Source of the DNA: Sphaerolaimus hirsutus
Lineage: Eukaryota > Nematoda > Chromadorea > Monhysterida > Sphaerolaimidae
Assembly (NCBI GenBank): GCA_964036195.1
Contig: OZ038457.1
Coordinates: 5,118,635 to 5,182,634 of the forward strand
Direction of reading: 5' to 3'
DNA length: 64,000 bases
In this document: positions 55,201 through 63,885 of the stretch, one piece after another
Position numbering within the stretch: position 1 is the stretch's first letter
Layout of the letters: the number at the start of each line of letters is the position of its first letter
The notes under the pieces: generated by a model
Database searches by the model: none
The model's input: only the letters and a program-made list of their open reading frames with translations
Told to the model about the DNA's origin: nothing
Made by a program: the position numbers and the translations under genes

Positions 55201-55367
55201 TGCTCCATGCCAGAATGCAAAATCCTACAAATAACCCACTGATGATTATGGCAGGGGCACATGGTGGTTTGAACATTGCTGAACATGTTCTGGCAAGCTT
55301 GAGAGATGTTGCTGTAGATTTGCATCTGCAGTTGCCATTATTGGCATTGCCATTCATACAAGATTAG
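51939..55367 (+). CDS. F-box / leucine-rich-repeat protein, whole gene (8 coding exons)
   Basis: Eight exons (51,939-52,226; 52,517-52,708; 52,892-53,072; 53,286-53,482; 53,574-53,724; 53,967-54,122; 54,941-55,086; 55,176-55,367) join in phase to 1,503 nt, 500 residues, TAG stop. An F-box lies at about residues 28-70 (LTDDCLVHILLNLPLHERLR), followed by leucine-rich repeats of the cysteine-containing FBXL type, for example LQNVVVSGCQVTDAGLRYL and LKELSVCHTTVTDEG. Such proteins usually bind SKP1 through the F-box and present substrates to a cullin-1 ubiquitin ligase through the repeats; that role is inferred from family. The particular FBXL orthologue is not recognised. The gene is head-to-head with NIPBL. 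An LTR retrotransposon starts 27 bp after the stop, so the natural 3' UTR is interrupted. Donors include gttggtgt, gttggttt and gttgggaa, as in NIPBL. Confidence 0.9.
52517..52708 (+). CDS. F-box/LRR gene exon 2
   Basis: 64 codons after acceptor acattgcag; PNLKHLSIGNS is a leucine-rich-repeat strand. Donor gtatttgt. Confidence 0.88.
52892..53072 (+). CDS. F-box/LRR gene exon 3
   Basis: Starts ALQSLKGLSKLSVLNAQNV, a leucine-rich repeat, then a loop rich in Ser, Glu and Asn. Acceptor gataattttag, donor gtaagatt, ends phase 1. Confidence 0.88.
53286..53482 (+). CDS. F-box/LRR gene exon 4
   Basis: CPNLDTVSLSNCRTL is a cysteine-containing leucine-rich repeat. Acceptor acattgcag, donor gttggtgt, ends phase 0. 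Confidence 0.9.
53574..53724 (+). CDS. F-box/LRR gene exon 5
   Basis: LTCLRIDNCQNINNFACLR is a repeat unit. Acceptor cattacag. The donor gttggttt was chosen because it gives phase 1 into exon 6; an earlier gttggg breaks the frame. Confidence 0.85.
53967..54122 (+). CDS. F-box/LRR gene exon 6
   Basis: Two typical repeats, VVVSGCQVTDAGLRYLA and LKELSVCHTTVTDEG. Acceptor cctcaaag, donor gttgggaa, phase 1 at both ends. Confidence 0.9.
54341..54904. mobile_element. Long palindromic MITE filling F-box/LRR intron 6
   Basis: 564 bp with arms of about 190 bp, ends CAGGGGTGGGCAT and ATGCCCATCCCTG. With a second fold-back fragment at about 54,137-54,318 it makes up most of the 818-bp intron. Confidence 0.88.
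54941..55086 (+). CDS. F-box/LRR gene exon 7
   Basis: Begins IKCILNECHELCLLNMQ, continuing the repeat split by intron 6, and ends QNCAE before donor gtaaatat. Acceptor gaacacccag. Confidence 0.9.
55176..55367 (+). CDS. F-box/LRR gene exon 8, last coding exon
   Basis: 63 codons plus TAG. VDESGFTALLHARMQ through a C-terminal Leu-rich LALPFIQD. Acceptor tttatacag. Confidence 0.88.
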   Translation, partial: VDESGFTALLHARMQNPTNNPLMIMAGAHGGLNIAEHVLASLRDVAVDLHLQLPLLALPFIQD

Positions 55368-55394
55368 GTGAACATCAATATATTTATCATCCAG

Positions 55395-55832
55395 TGTTAT
55401 GACTGCGAAATTGCGGTCATAAATATTTTAATTTAATTTGTTGATTTTTTAAGGAGCCAAGGCCAACGGGTCCAAACCGGCGCTTCATTTAGCGATATCG
55501 GTTCACAGGATATAAGTTGGGGGCGAAAATCATAGGTAGAACTTTAGGGAAAAATATTGAGTCGAAAATATGTAAACATTGACTGCCAGCCGATGGGAAA
55601 AATCGGCTGGCGATGGAAAGAAGAGGGGGCACATAAATGCCTAAAAAGCGCACACAACAATAAGAGATGCCCTTGTGTGCGGGCACTTATTTACGTCACA
55701 CGCAATATCACAATACTACGCGGCGTGTGTGAAACATAGGCAAGGGGGGCATGAAAACTGGTATTTCAAACCTACAGTAAGAAACGAATGTAAAAATACT
55801 TAAAATAAATGGCGCTGTATGGCGGCGTAACA
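55395..55832 (-). repeat. 3' LTR of the retrotransposon
   Basis: 438 bp, identical to the other LTR except for T at 55,404 (C in the partner) and G versus T near 55,745. An AATAAA lies on the plus strand at 55,804-55,809, where it could end F-box/LRR gene transcripts. Confidence 0.95.
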
Positions 55833-55841
55833 GCCCCTCCC
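55833..55841 (-). other. Polypurine tract (putative)
   Basis: Element-sense GGGAGGGGC lies immediately upstream of the 3' LTR, the expected plus-strand priming site. It is short and ends in C, which is unusual. Confidence 0.6.
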
Positions 55842-56103
55842 ATGACAACAGTTACACTACCTACAACTGGAAAAAAACTAGTGGAACTGGAAGTCAGATA
55901 AAAGCTTACATAAAAGCTACAAAAATTTCAACAACATAAAATTCAGTGGAATATTTGAGTTACCCAAATGTAATATGACCAGTAACAAAAAAACATATCC
56001 AGAATCACAAATGGATCAGATTGAGATATAGTTGTTGAGAAAAAAAACAATTTAGAAAGTTCATTTTGGACACATGCACACCCTACAATCATGGCGGCAC
56101 TCT

Positions 56104-58713
56104 TTAGCCTGGATTCCACTGGGTGCTGGAGCTAAGCCTTGCCTTGTGCTTGCGGCGCATGCAGGGCTCGCCCCGAGGGTTGGTCACCAGTTGACCATCG
56201 GATTTTCCAGGGTTCACCAACATGAACTCGGCATGTGGTGAAATGCGTTTGGCAGAATTGAGAAAACATTTGGTTGCAGACTTTTTGCGTGGGGGCCTGC
56301 CATAGACCTTGCTGCCCTTGGCGCGTGGCAGTATAGTGGGCTTTGACGAGTGCGATTTTCGAATGCCAGTAATTGGTGCCAATTCACGATGTGACAGTTT
56401 AGTGACCACCGATTGTGTTAGCATTTCCCCCTTAGTCAGAGACCGGCAGGCGCAAATCGATTCACCCATGGCCCTGGGCGTGAAATTGGCTTCGAGTTGC
56501 TGGAGCTCAGAAATAGCTGTGCGATTCATTTTTAGAGTGCCATAGAGTGCCTCATGGCCAAACAATAGTGGGCTTGATGTGCGCGGGAAGTGCGGTTTTC
56601 GTTTAACCACAGCCCAGATGTCTGCCGATTGCTGTTGTCCACCGGGTGTGGTATGCAGCAAATGCATTTTGTAGAGCGCCAGGTGATGCCCCGGAATAGG
56701 CTTGCCAGCAGTCCCCAAGCTTGAATCAGGGTATGACCGGTACTTTGCCTTCTCCATGCTGGCATTGCACTGTGCGCGTTTCCAAACATCCTTGAGCAGG
56801 TGCTCCTCGATGATGATCCCCTCCTCACAGCCACTATCGAGTGTGCCTGTGAGTGTGCAGCCCATGAAGTCCACCTTGGCCAGTGGGCGATCACAGTGGG
56901 TGTGTCGCACACTTGACTGGTTCATGGCGCAACCCATCTGCTTGTGAGCTGCGTAGCCGCTAGGGAACCACGTTTCAAAATCATCAGGCTTGGAATCGGA
57001 TGGCGGATTAGAAACATTTTTGGTCAATTTAGTAGACGGATTACCACTAGGTTCAGTGTCAGATTCAGGGGCACTATAGATGTGCTCATCTACTTTCAGA
57101 TTGAGTTTGCCACACTCAATGCGCATATTTTTCTGAGCATCGTGCTCAGTCTTGCCGGCCTTACGCAGGAAGTCTCGGGCCCGTTCCGCCCGATCCAGTC
57201 GATAGGCAGGAGAATCAGGATTCAAATAGCATTTTGCCGGCTCATGCGGCATGGGTGCACGATGCATGAAATAGGTGCACCATGGACCCTGATGCGTCAT
57301 TGGGTCAAATTTTGACTGCCTATCCCAGCCATCATTTTGATTGCCAGATTGACCCGAGGCATTTCTGGATGCAGCCACAGCTGGTGGGTCATTGGACCAT
57401 GCAGCATTTCCACCGTTCGACGGATTCAGTGCACGATTAGCATTACGCTGCTCATTTTGTTCAGCCCGATAATGCAGATTTTCCTCGCGCGTGATGTCGA
57501 GGCGTCCAACGGCATCAGCCAATTCGATTTGACCATCTTGCCATTTCTCGCGCCACGGATACCAAAGAGACATTGGCAACATTCCTCCAATCTCGAGGAA
57601 CAATTTATCACCAATCATTTTCTCACGTTGTGAGTCGTCAATCTGCTCACTAATATAGTGGAATGTGCTGCACAATCTGCTGTACAGGGTGGCCACAGAA
57701 TCAGTAGGTTTAGCAGAAATTCGGTACCACTCAGCGACTGAATGCACCTTGCGGTCAACTCGAAAAACACGTGCCAACTTGTCAAGAACATATAGCACAG
57801 TGTTGCGCTTGTCCAGGCGAATAGAAATGTAGTGTGCCTGCGCACTTCCCTTCAAACATTGCTGGAAAACATTGGTCCAGAACAAATGTTGATATGGAAG
57901 GGGAACATTCAGAGCCTGTAGCGCCACGTTGTGAAGCCAAAATTTAAATGGCCCCGATGGCGCGCTCGAATCCCCATTGAATGGTGTCTGCTTGCTAGCG
58001 ACAGTGGCTACATGGACACCACTCATGCGATCACTGGATGAAATTTGTGCCAGCGCATCCACGAGCGACGGAAAACCATCGGCCGGTGCCATGACGTATT
58101 TGTCAACGTAGGCAGCAATTTGGCCGATCAGGCCACCTGGGGCAGACGAAATTGCCTGCAACCGGCTTTCAGTTGAATCCACCGGCAGGTTGGTGGATGA
58201 CATTGACGGGGTGCTCGATGAAGTTCGATTTGGCACGCCCAATGCAGGACCCAAGTTTGGGCTCACACTTGGATTAGGTGGCACAATGGGTGCCAGTGTC
58301 GCTTGCACAGCCGATAGTTGAGCAACTTGTGCCCCAAGCTGCTGGATGGCTGCCAAAAGATCAGCCATGACTGGCGCAGCGGGCGCCACCGCAGCTGGCA
58401 GGTTGGCGACAACCCCGGGAGGTGGCAAAATGCCCCTATTATCACCCGCAGCGGGTACCTCGTCGTCGGGGTCCAGCGCCAATTCCAGCGAATCATCCGG
58501 TTCAGTGAAATATAGGTCCATACAGCGCCATACTTGGCGGACCAACGCCACATTGCTCAAACGCGGCGGATCACTGATCGTGGGCCATTTGTCGTTGTCG
58601 TCATTGCGATATTGCAGAAGTGTGGTCAGCAATTGCATTAGCTTTTGCCGCTGGCCACGATCAATCCACGCTTCGACGATTGGCTCCAACTCGGGGCGCG
58701 TGTATTGCAACAT
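56104..58713 (-). CDS. Retrotransposon Gag-protease-like polyprotein
   Basis: 869 codons from ATG 58,713 to TAA. Residues about 1-230: Ala/Pro/Ser-rich with no recognised fold. About 240-430: helical Gag-capsid-like block (for example FKFWLHNVALQAL and VATLYSRLCSTFHYI) like that of LTR-element Gag proteins. About 480-505: a Cys-His-His-Cys cluster, possibly a variant zinc knuckle. About 620-740: aspartic-protease-like segment with LDSGCEEG in place of the usual DT/SGA and a distal LLFGHEAL like the retropepsin LxGxxxL. The basic C terminus has no polymerase. The reading frame is uninterrupted. Whether the protease is active is unknown, since the residue after DSG is Cys. A shadow frame on the other strand is not coding. 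Confidence 0.85.
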   Translation of the reverse strand: MLQYTRPELEPIVEAWIDRGQRQKLMQLLTTLLQYRNDDNDKWPTISDPPRLSNVALVRQVWRCMDLYFTEPDDSLELALDPDDEVPAAGDNRGILPPPGVVANLPAAVAPAAPVMADLLAAIQQLGAQVAQLSAVQATLAPIVPPNPSVSPNLGPALGVPNRTSSSTPSMSSTNLPVDSTESRLQAISSAPGGLIGQIAAYVDKYVMAPADGFPSLVDALAQISSSDRMSGVHVATVASKQTPFNGDSSAPSGPFKFWLHNVALQALNVPLPYQHLFWTNVFQQCLKGSAQAHYISIRLDKRNTVLYVLDKLARVFRVDRKVHSVAEWYRISAKPTDSVATLYSRLCSTFHYISEQIDDSQREKMIGDKLFLEIGGMLPMSLWYPWREKWQDGQIELADAVGRLDITREENLHYRAEQNEQRNANRALNPSNGGNAAWSNDPPAVAASRNASGQSGNQNDGWDRQSKFDPMTHQGPWCTYFMHRAPMPHEPAKCYLNPDSPAYRLDRAERARDFLRKAGKTEHDAQKNMRIECGKLNLKVDEHIYSAPESDTEPSGNPSTKLTKNVSNPPSDSKPDDFETWFPSGYAAHKQMGCAMNQSSVRHTHCDRPLAKVDFMGCTLTGTLDSGCEEGIIIEEHLLKDVWKRAQCNASMEKAKYRSYPDSSLGTAGKPIPGHHLALYKMHLLHTTPGGQQQSADIWAVVKRKPHFPRTSSPLLFGHEALYGTLKMNRTAISELQQLEANFTPRAMGESICACRSLTKGEMLTQSVVTKLSHRELAPITGIRKSHSSKPTILPRAKGSKVYGRPPRKKSATKCFLNSAKRISPHAEFMLVNPGKSDGQLVTNPRGEPCMRRKHKARLSSSTQWNPG

Positions 58714-59131
58714 TTTCCCGATTGCAAAGCCACTAGATCAGCACACACAAAATTTGCAAGAAATGGTGCTGGAGTGGCTGAATGCAGCAGAATGGCACCA
58801 GGACAATGTAGCGCCAATTCCCTCTAACTGTGCCTGCACAATTTCAGTGCAAAAATTGGCACAGGAGGGACTCAGTGCAGATAGGCACTGAGTAGATGGT
58901 GCGGTGGCGGTAGGCCAATGTCACACCAATTGCACTTGGCAAAATATTTCCCAAGTGCAAAAACGTGTCGCGGCAGATGCGGCACGCCAAATACGCTGCA
59001 GCGATTGGCCACTGCAGCGCCAAAAGTACTGCACGCACAGCGTCAGCTTCACCAGTGCAAAACGACGCGGTAATGGCCGCGTGCAGCTGGGCGAGAGCGC
59101 CCCTTTGCTTGGCACGGATCACAATTCAAAT

Positions 59132-59672
59132 TTCGATCAGCCCCAGTGGCTGATCGAATGGTGCAGGTGCCTCGCAGGACTGTCACTGGCCCCAGTGGCA
59201 CAGCGACACGAGAAAAAAATTCAATTCCGGTCAGCCCCAGTGGTTGATCGGGTCCGAAAACCGGCGCGTAGCGTTGTCGCTATACCGCTAGCCCCAGTGG
59301 CAAAGCGGCACAAATAAAAATTTCGATCAGTCCCAGTGGCTGATCGAAACAAGCGTTTGGCTGCGCAGCCCCAGTGGCTGATAAGCGACTGCGGCCCAGA
59401 GTCAAGTGCTGCGCAGCACCGAAACGCGGCAGCGAGGCGGATCGTCGCTTGCCCCAGTGGCACAGCGGCGAAAACGATAATTTCGATCAGCCCCAGTGGC
59501 TGATCGGACTGGAAATGTGGCCGCCGGGATCTGGCGGCGCTGCAACACGGCGAGGTGCGTGGCGGCGCGTCAAAGTGCGTCGCGACGCGTCGATAAAATG
59601 TCGCTGGCCCCAGTGGCTCAGCGACAGCGAAAAAACGTGAATTTCCGGTCAGCCCCAGTGGCTGATCGGAAA
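59132..59672 (-). repeat. Array of about ten conserved-loop hairpins in the retrotransposon leader
   Basis: On the plus strand the core GCC-CCAGT-GGC recurs about ten times, centred near 59,145, 59,194, 59,239, 59,296, 59,335, 59,372, 59,456, 59,495, 59,612 and 59,657. Nearly every core is extended by flanking inverted repeats. Two stem types roughly alternate: CGATCA/TGATCG, and GCT/AGC types such as CCGCT/AGCGG or TGTCGCTG/CAGCGACA. Spacers are A/T-rich. The array lies between the primer-binding site and the Gag start. Confidence 0.85.
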
Positions 59673-59731
59673 GCGAGACGGCCAGGCGATCAGGAGCCTG
59701 GGATCGAAAAATCTGGGAGCGAAATTAATCG

Positions 59732-59749
59732 CTCCCAGTACAGTCACCA
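59732..59749 (-). other. Primer-binding site (putative)
   Basis: The internal region begins in element sense with TGGTGACTGTACTGGGAG directly after the LTR, the place and TGG start expected for pairing with a tRNA 3' end (CCA). I cannot name the tRNA. Part of it overlaps a perfect 10-bp inverted repeat (59,713-59,722 with 59,729-59,738). Confidence 0.7.
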
Positions 59750-60187
59750 TGTTATGACCGCGAAATTGCGGTCATAAATATTTTAATTTAATTTGTTGAT
59801 TTTTTAAGGAGCCAAGGCCAACGGGTCCAAACCGGCGCTTCATTTAGCGATATCGGTTCACAGGATATAAGTTGGGGGCGAAAATCATAGGTAGAACTTT
59901 AGGGAAAAATATTGAGTCGAAAATATGTAAACATTGACTGCCAGCCGATGGGAAAAATCGGCTGGCGATGGAAAGAAGAGGGGGCACATAAATGCCTAAA
60001 AAGCGCACACAACAATAAGAGATGCCCTTGTGTGCGGGCACTTATTTACGTCACACGCAATATCACAATACTACGCGGCGTGTGTGAAACATAGGCAATG
60101 GGGGCATGAAAACTGGTATTTCAAACCTACAGTAAGAAACGAATGTAAAAATACTTAAAATAAATGGCGCTGTATGGCGGCGTAACA
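59750..60187 (-). repeat. 5' LTR of the retrotransposon
   Basis: 438 bp. In plus orientation it begins TGTTATGACCGCG and ends GGCGGCGTAACA. Contains a perfect 8-bp inverted repeat at its plus-strand left end (ATGACCGC / GCGGTCAT) and a second (GCCAGCCGAT / ATCGGCTGGC) near 59,940-59,966. Confidence 0.95.
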
Positions 60188-60216
60188 CCAGGTGTTCACT
60201 TCTTTTTATGTACATA

Positions 60217-60220
<4 letters not shown>

Positions 60221-60259
<39 letters not shown>
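60221..60259. repeat. (AT)n(GT)n microsatellite
   Basis: About 14 AT units followed by about 5 GT units. Confidence 0.95.
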
Positions 60260-60976
60260 CTTATTTATTAAAATATTTTATGAAATTCTGTGCATACATA
60301 TATTCTATTAACAAATATTTCTGCCATTTTTTCTATCATGCTGTGCATATGTTTATTATTTTTATGTCAGATGCTGATTATATAGTGCATTGTCGCATTT
60401 TTAGTTGTGGAGAAAGCACACCATGATACTCACAAGGATGTTGATCAATATATACTGCAAACTCTGCTGTTTATAATATCTATTTACAAAATTTGGCAGC
60501 TATTTCTTTACCGTTTTTACAGCATTTTGCACCATTTTCTGTTGTTTATCTGTGATTGACTCATAGAACATCTTTTTTTGGTGTAAATATAATTAAATTC
60601 TTATCACATCATATTAGGTATAACGTTTTTGATAATTTTTTGATCAAACTTCAATCCATTTTATTTGTATGCCTGGCACTTGCAGGCTGCAGTTGTATAA
60701 AATTTGTCAATGCTCAATGAAAATCTGTACATATTTTTTTGGAATGATGCCATTACTGTCATTTACCATCTCCATGTGCAACAGAGAGGCATCTATTGAA
60801 TATAAAGCCACACTGCTGACTGTAGACAGATGCAATTTCAACACACAAATTCACTTTCAAAAATTATTTTCTCCATTTTTTGTTGTTGTTTTTTCTTGAG
60901 GAACCATGGTGAATGTAGAGGTATTGGAAAAGCATTGCTCATTCTGAATTGGCTGGAACCTTCAAAACAACCATTT

Positions 60977-60982
60977 TAATAA
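60977..60982 (+). terminator. Candidate distal polyadenylation signal of the F-box/LRR gene
   Basis: AATAAA in the plus strand downstream of the retrotransposon. Before the insertion it would have been roughly 0.8 kb after the stop codon; now it is over 5 kb away. An alternative AATAAA lies inside the near LTR (55,804). Confidence 0.3.
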
Positions 60983-61119
60983 AAGCAAGTAGGTATGCTC
61001 AAGCATAGCTGAGCATGCATAGACTAGAGTCTCCCTCTGTTTGTGAAGTGTTTATCAGACATGCATGTACACGCACATTTAGATATCATTGCCTATGTAT
61101 TTACATTGGAAGTTTGATA

Positions 61120-62180
61120 TACCGTATTCCCTCGAATTACCACCCCCTTGAATTAACACCACCCCCTCGAAATACCCCCATGTGTTTTCGGGCTGAGGAA
61201 AAAATACCCCCCCCCCTCGAAATATGTCTGGAATGATGTACATCATATATGCACTGTACATGATGTATTTATTGACGCCAATTTTCATCGCAGATGCACA
61301 TACACGCTAACATGTATACAGATGTACGTCTATATACCCGATATGTCCGAATATATCCTACATTCTCGCGTTTATTACCGGCTTTGGGTATGAAAACGCG
61401 TACTCTTTACTATCATATTCATGAAAATTTCTGCCGAAATAATAACCCCCCCCTCGAATAAGCCCCCCTCTCGAAATATCCTCCCCCCTCAAAATTTCCA
61501 CTCTGAAAAACTAAACCTCCTGGGGCCAGATTTAATACTCCCTACAGATTTGTAGGGTAGGGCGTACGCCCGATAGATTTTTCAAAGTTCAGCCGCATCG
61601 ACGCACATGCACCGAGAGCAAGGCGGTTCATAAAATACACGAAACTATCCCTTAAGGTCGCCGATATTGCAATATGACGGTTATCGCTTCGATTTTGGCT
61701 CGGAAATCATGATTTCGTCATTTCGTGGCCGTCTGCCAATTCGTTTTTTATTTTATATTGTCGGGCAGGTTACTCGCATAAGTCGCGCATTTGTACGCTC
61801 GTGCATGCATTTCTTTCTTGTCGCTGCCCTCATGGTTTCGGTTGCAGACAGTGAACACTAAAAAAGTGACCTCCTGACTACACAAAAGCGTGACCTATGC
61901 GAGTAACCCGCCCGACAAAATAAAATAAAAAACTAATTGGCAGACGGCCAAGAAATGACGAAATCATGATTTCCGGGCCAAAATCGAAGTGATATACGTC
62001 ATATTGCAATATCGGCAACCTTAAGGGATGGTTTCGTATATTTTACGAACCGCCTTGCTCTCGGTGCATGTGCGTCGATGCGGCTAAACTTTAAAAAATC
62101 TGTCGGGCGTATGCCCTACCCTACAAATCTGTAGGGAGTATTAAATCTGGCCCCTGGGGGTATTTCTAGGAAATACGGTA
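61120..62180. mobile_element. Fold-back MITE, CCGTATTTCCTCG family, interrupted
   Basis: TA-CCGTATTCCCTCGAATTA start and GGAAATACGG-TA end; the interior matches the 10,634 copy (ATGATGTAC motifs). Interrupted by a long palindrome at 61,522-62,154. Confidence 0.85.
61522..62154. mobile_element. Long palindromic MITE nested in another element
   Basis: 633 bp with two arms of about 250 bp, ends GGGGCCAGATTTAATACTCC and mirror. The central loop of about 110 bp is unique. Confidence 0.88.
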
Positions 62181-62805
62181 TGTCTGACATGTGAAATGCA
62201 TGTTTTAGTGATGACTTTCTCAGCAGTGCAACATCATCTTTCATCATTGATGATTGTTTATAAGTACACATCAGAAAAAGGGAAAATATTGGAATTCACG
62301 CAATTCCTACATTCTATATGCAATTCAATCTGCATAAAAGGGTATTTACATACAACAGTAGCACAATAAGACACAATAATTGAAAGAATGATAATTAGCA
62401 AAGTGCCATTTCAGGATGACAGCTTCATGGGTATTATACTGAGAATACAAAGCATTATAATGTGAAAGATGACTAGATAAAAAATTTATGCTCAACACAA
62501 CTCAGTGTAAAATAAATTATATCTCCAGAGACAAAAGTTAAATGGGAAGGATTGCACCGATATATTTTTAGAACTTTGTGATGAATATAAAGAAAACAGA
62601 TAAATACCTAAAATACTAATTTCTGTCTGTTTTCCTAATGTAACACATTGTAAAAGCACTAATAAAAGTATAAACCAACAATCCCATGGTGTGTTTTTTA
62701 CTTTTCAATGCATTAATTAAAAAACAACGAGCTATATATCTAGTTTTGTCGCTGCGACTTTGCAACATTCAAATGCCGTTTTCATTTTTCGCTACAATAC
62801 GAACC

Positions 62806-63059
62806 TACCGTATTTCCTCGAATTACCCGCCCGGGGGAGAGAGAGTTATTTTTTCAGAGTGAAAATTTTGAGAGAAAAACGGAAAAAAATGCAATAATAA
62901 CCACCATTTATAAGTTTTTACAGCCTTGTATAAGGATGTAGATGGTATAAACGATGTTCTAACGTAACACAGTAAGTGTTTTGAACGTCTGTTATGCATT
63001 TCCCTGACCACAAATTCATAGTGCCCATTTTGAAGGGGGTATTTCGAGTAAATACGGTA
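62806..63059. mobile_element. Fold-back MITE, CCGTATTTCCTCG family
   Basis: TA-CCGTATTTCCTCGAATTA start and AAATACGG-TA end; the interior matches 3,637-4,091 (AGATGGTATAAACGATGTTC motif). Confidence 0.85.
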
Positions 63060-63275
63060 AATACAATTTCAAACCATGTCTGCAAACAATCTCAACAATA
63101 TTTACCACACTCTAGTACAATCTAAATAACTGCGTGCATTATGTCAAGTGACACAAAGCTTATGAGTGACAAGTAAAAATTTACTTGTCAGCTCATAAAT
63201 TCACCAGACTAGATAAAATCCTCATAAAATCCCCCCCCCCCTCCAAAAAAAGTAAATAGATATTTAAATCACACC

Positions 63276-63490
63276 CTAATTAGCTCCAGTGTAAACGGTT
63301 TTCTCCTTAAAATAAACCTCCTCATGTTCCTTATCGCAAATCAGCAGAATATCACCTCCGAAAGCCACCAAAGTGCCGATCCAGCTAATAACGTACGAAA
63401 CATGAAAATACCAGCTGGGCCGGCCCAATTCCTTCATTTCCAGGTAGAAACACACGGGCATCGTGAGGGCGGAGGTCAGGTTTAGGAGAA
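63276..63490 (-). CDS. TMEM47/claudin-like four-transmembrane protein, last exon (partial gene)
   Basis: Terminal coding exon, entered at phase 1 after an acceptor with a C-run (cccccccag), ending TAG. It holds part of one hydrophobic segment (LTSALTMPVCFYLEM) and a full last membrane segment (VSYVISWIGTLVAFGGDIL) followed by a charged tail KEHEEVYFKEK. This matches the C terminus of TMEM47/PMP22-claudin family proteins (WGYGLAWGATIFSFGGAIL then a Tyr-rich tail in human TMEM47), which act at cell junctions. Upstream exons are not visible to the right, so the gene runs beyond the window. Family call rests on about 60 residues. Confidence 0.6.
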
Positions 63491-63790
63491 CTGGGGGGGG
63501 GGTATTTGAGTTGACTGGGGGAGTTTGGGGAAGTAGAACGAATACACGAGAAAATGGCGCCAGACAGTAATGTCGCTTGATATAATATGGAGGGTTGGCG
63601 CCATTTTTACTGGATTCTACGCCAGAAAAAAGGGCGCAGCGCGCCATGGCGTCTTGCTGAAATGGCGCCGGGCGCTACAGAAAAGGGGTGACAAGCGCCA
63701 ATGCCAATCGCGCCTTCGAAAGGCACCAGCGCCGTGGTGCCGTTTTATCGCTGTTTCTGAGTATCAGAAGTCAGGCGCTAACTTTCTACA

Positions 63791-63885
63791 TACCGTATAT
63801 CCCCGAATAAGCCCTCTCGAATAACTCCTACTGTTTGCCGCTGATAAAAAATACCCCCTCGAATAAACTCCCCCCTTAAATTCCC
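63791..63885. mobile_element. Fold-back MITE, CCGTATTTCCTCG family, fragment
   Basis: TACCGTATATCCCCGAATAA start followed by CTCCCC runs. The opposite end is not seen before the window edge. Confidence 0.6.

Larger units (their letters stand above)
55395..60187 (-). mobile_element. Complete non-autonomous LTR retrotransposon (Gag-protease only)
   Basis: 4,793 bp element on the minus strand, LTRs of 438 bp each ending TG...CA, flanked by the 4-bp direct repeat CCAG (55,391-55,394 and 60,188-60,191). Element-sense order: 5' LTR (59,750-60,187), primer-binding site (59,732-59,749), about 1 kb leader with a hairpin array, one ORF (58,713-56,104), polypurine tract (55,833-55,841), 3' LTR (55,395-55,832). 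The LTRs differ at only two positions that I can see, so the insertion is young. There is no reverse transcriptase, RNase H or integrase reading frame in any frame; mobility would need a helper element. Confidence 0.95.
60192..61119. other. AT-rich DNA downstream of the retrotransposon
   Basis: Probably the displaced original 3' flank of the F-box/LRR gene. Begins with an (AT)n tract at 60,221-60,248 running into (GT)n to about 60,259. No conserved ORF. Confidence 0.5.

Noticed and set aside
56104-58713. 869-codon ORF considered as a host gene
   Set aside because: It is intronless, lies between two near-identical LTRs and has Gag- and protease-like segments.
59132-59672. Array considered as a CRISPR-like or tRNA-like repeat
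   Set aside because: Spacers are not unique and units are hairpins within a eukaryotic LTR element; no tRNA cloverleaf or T-loop motif.
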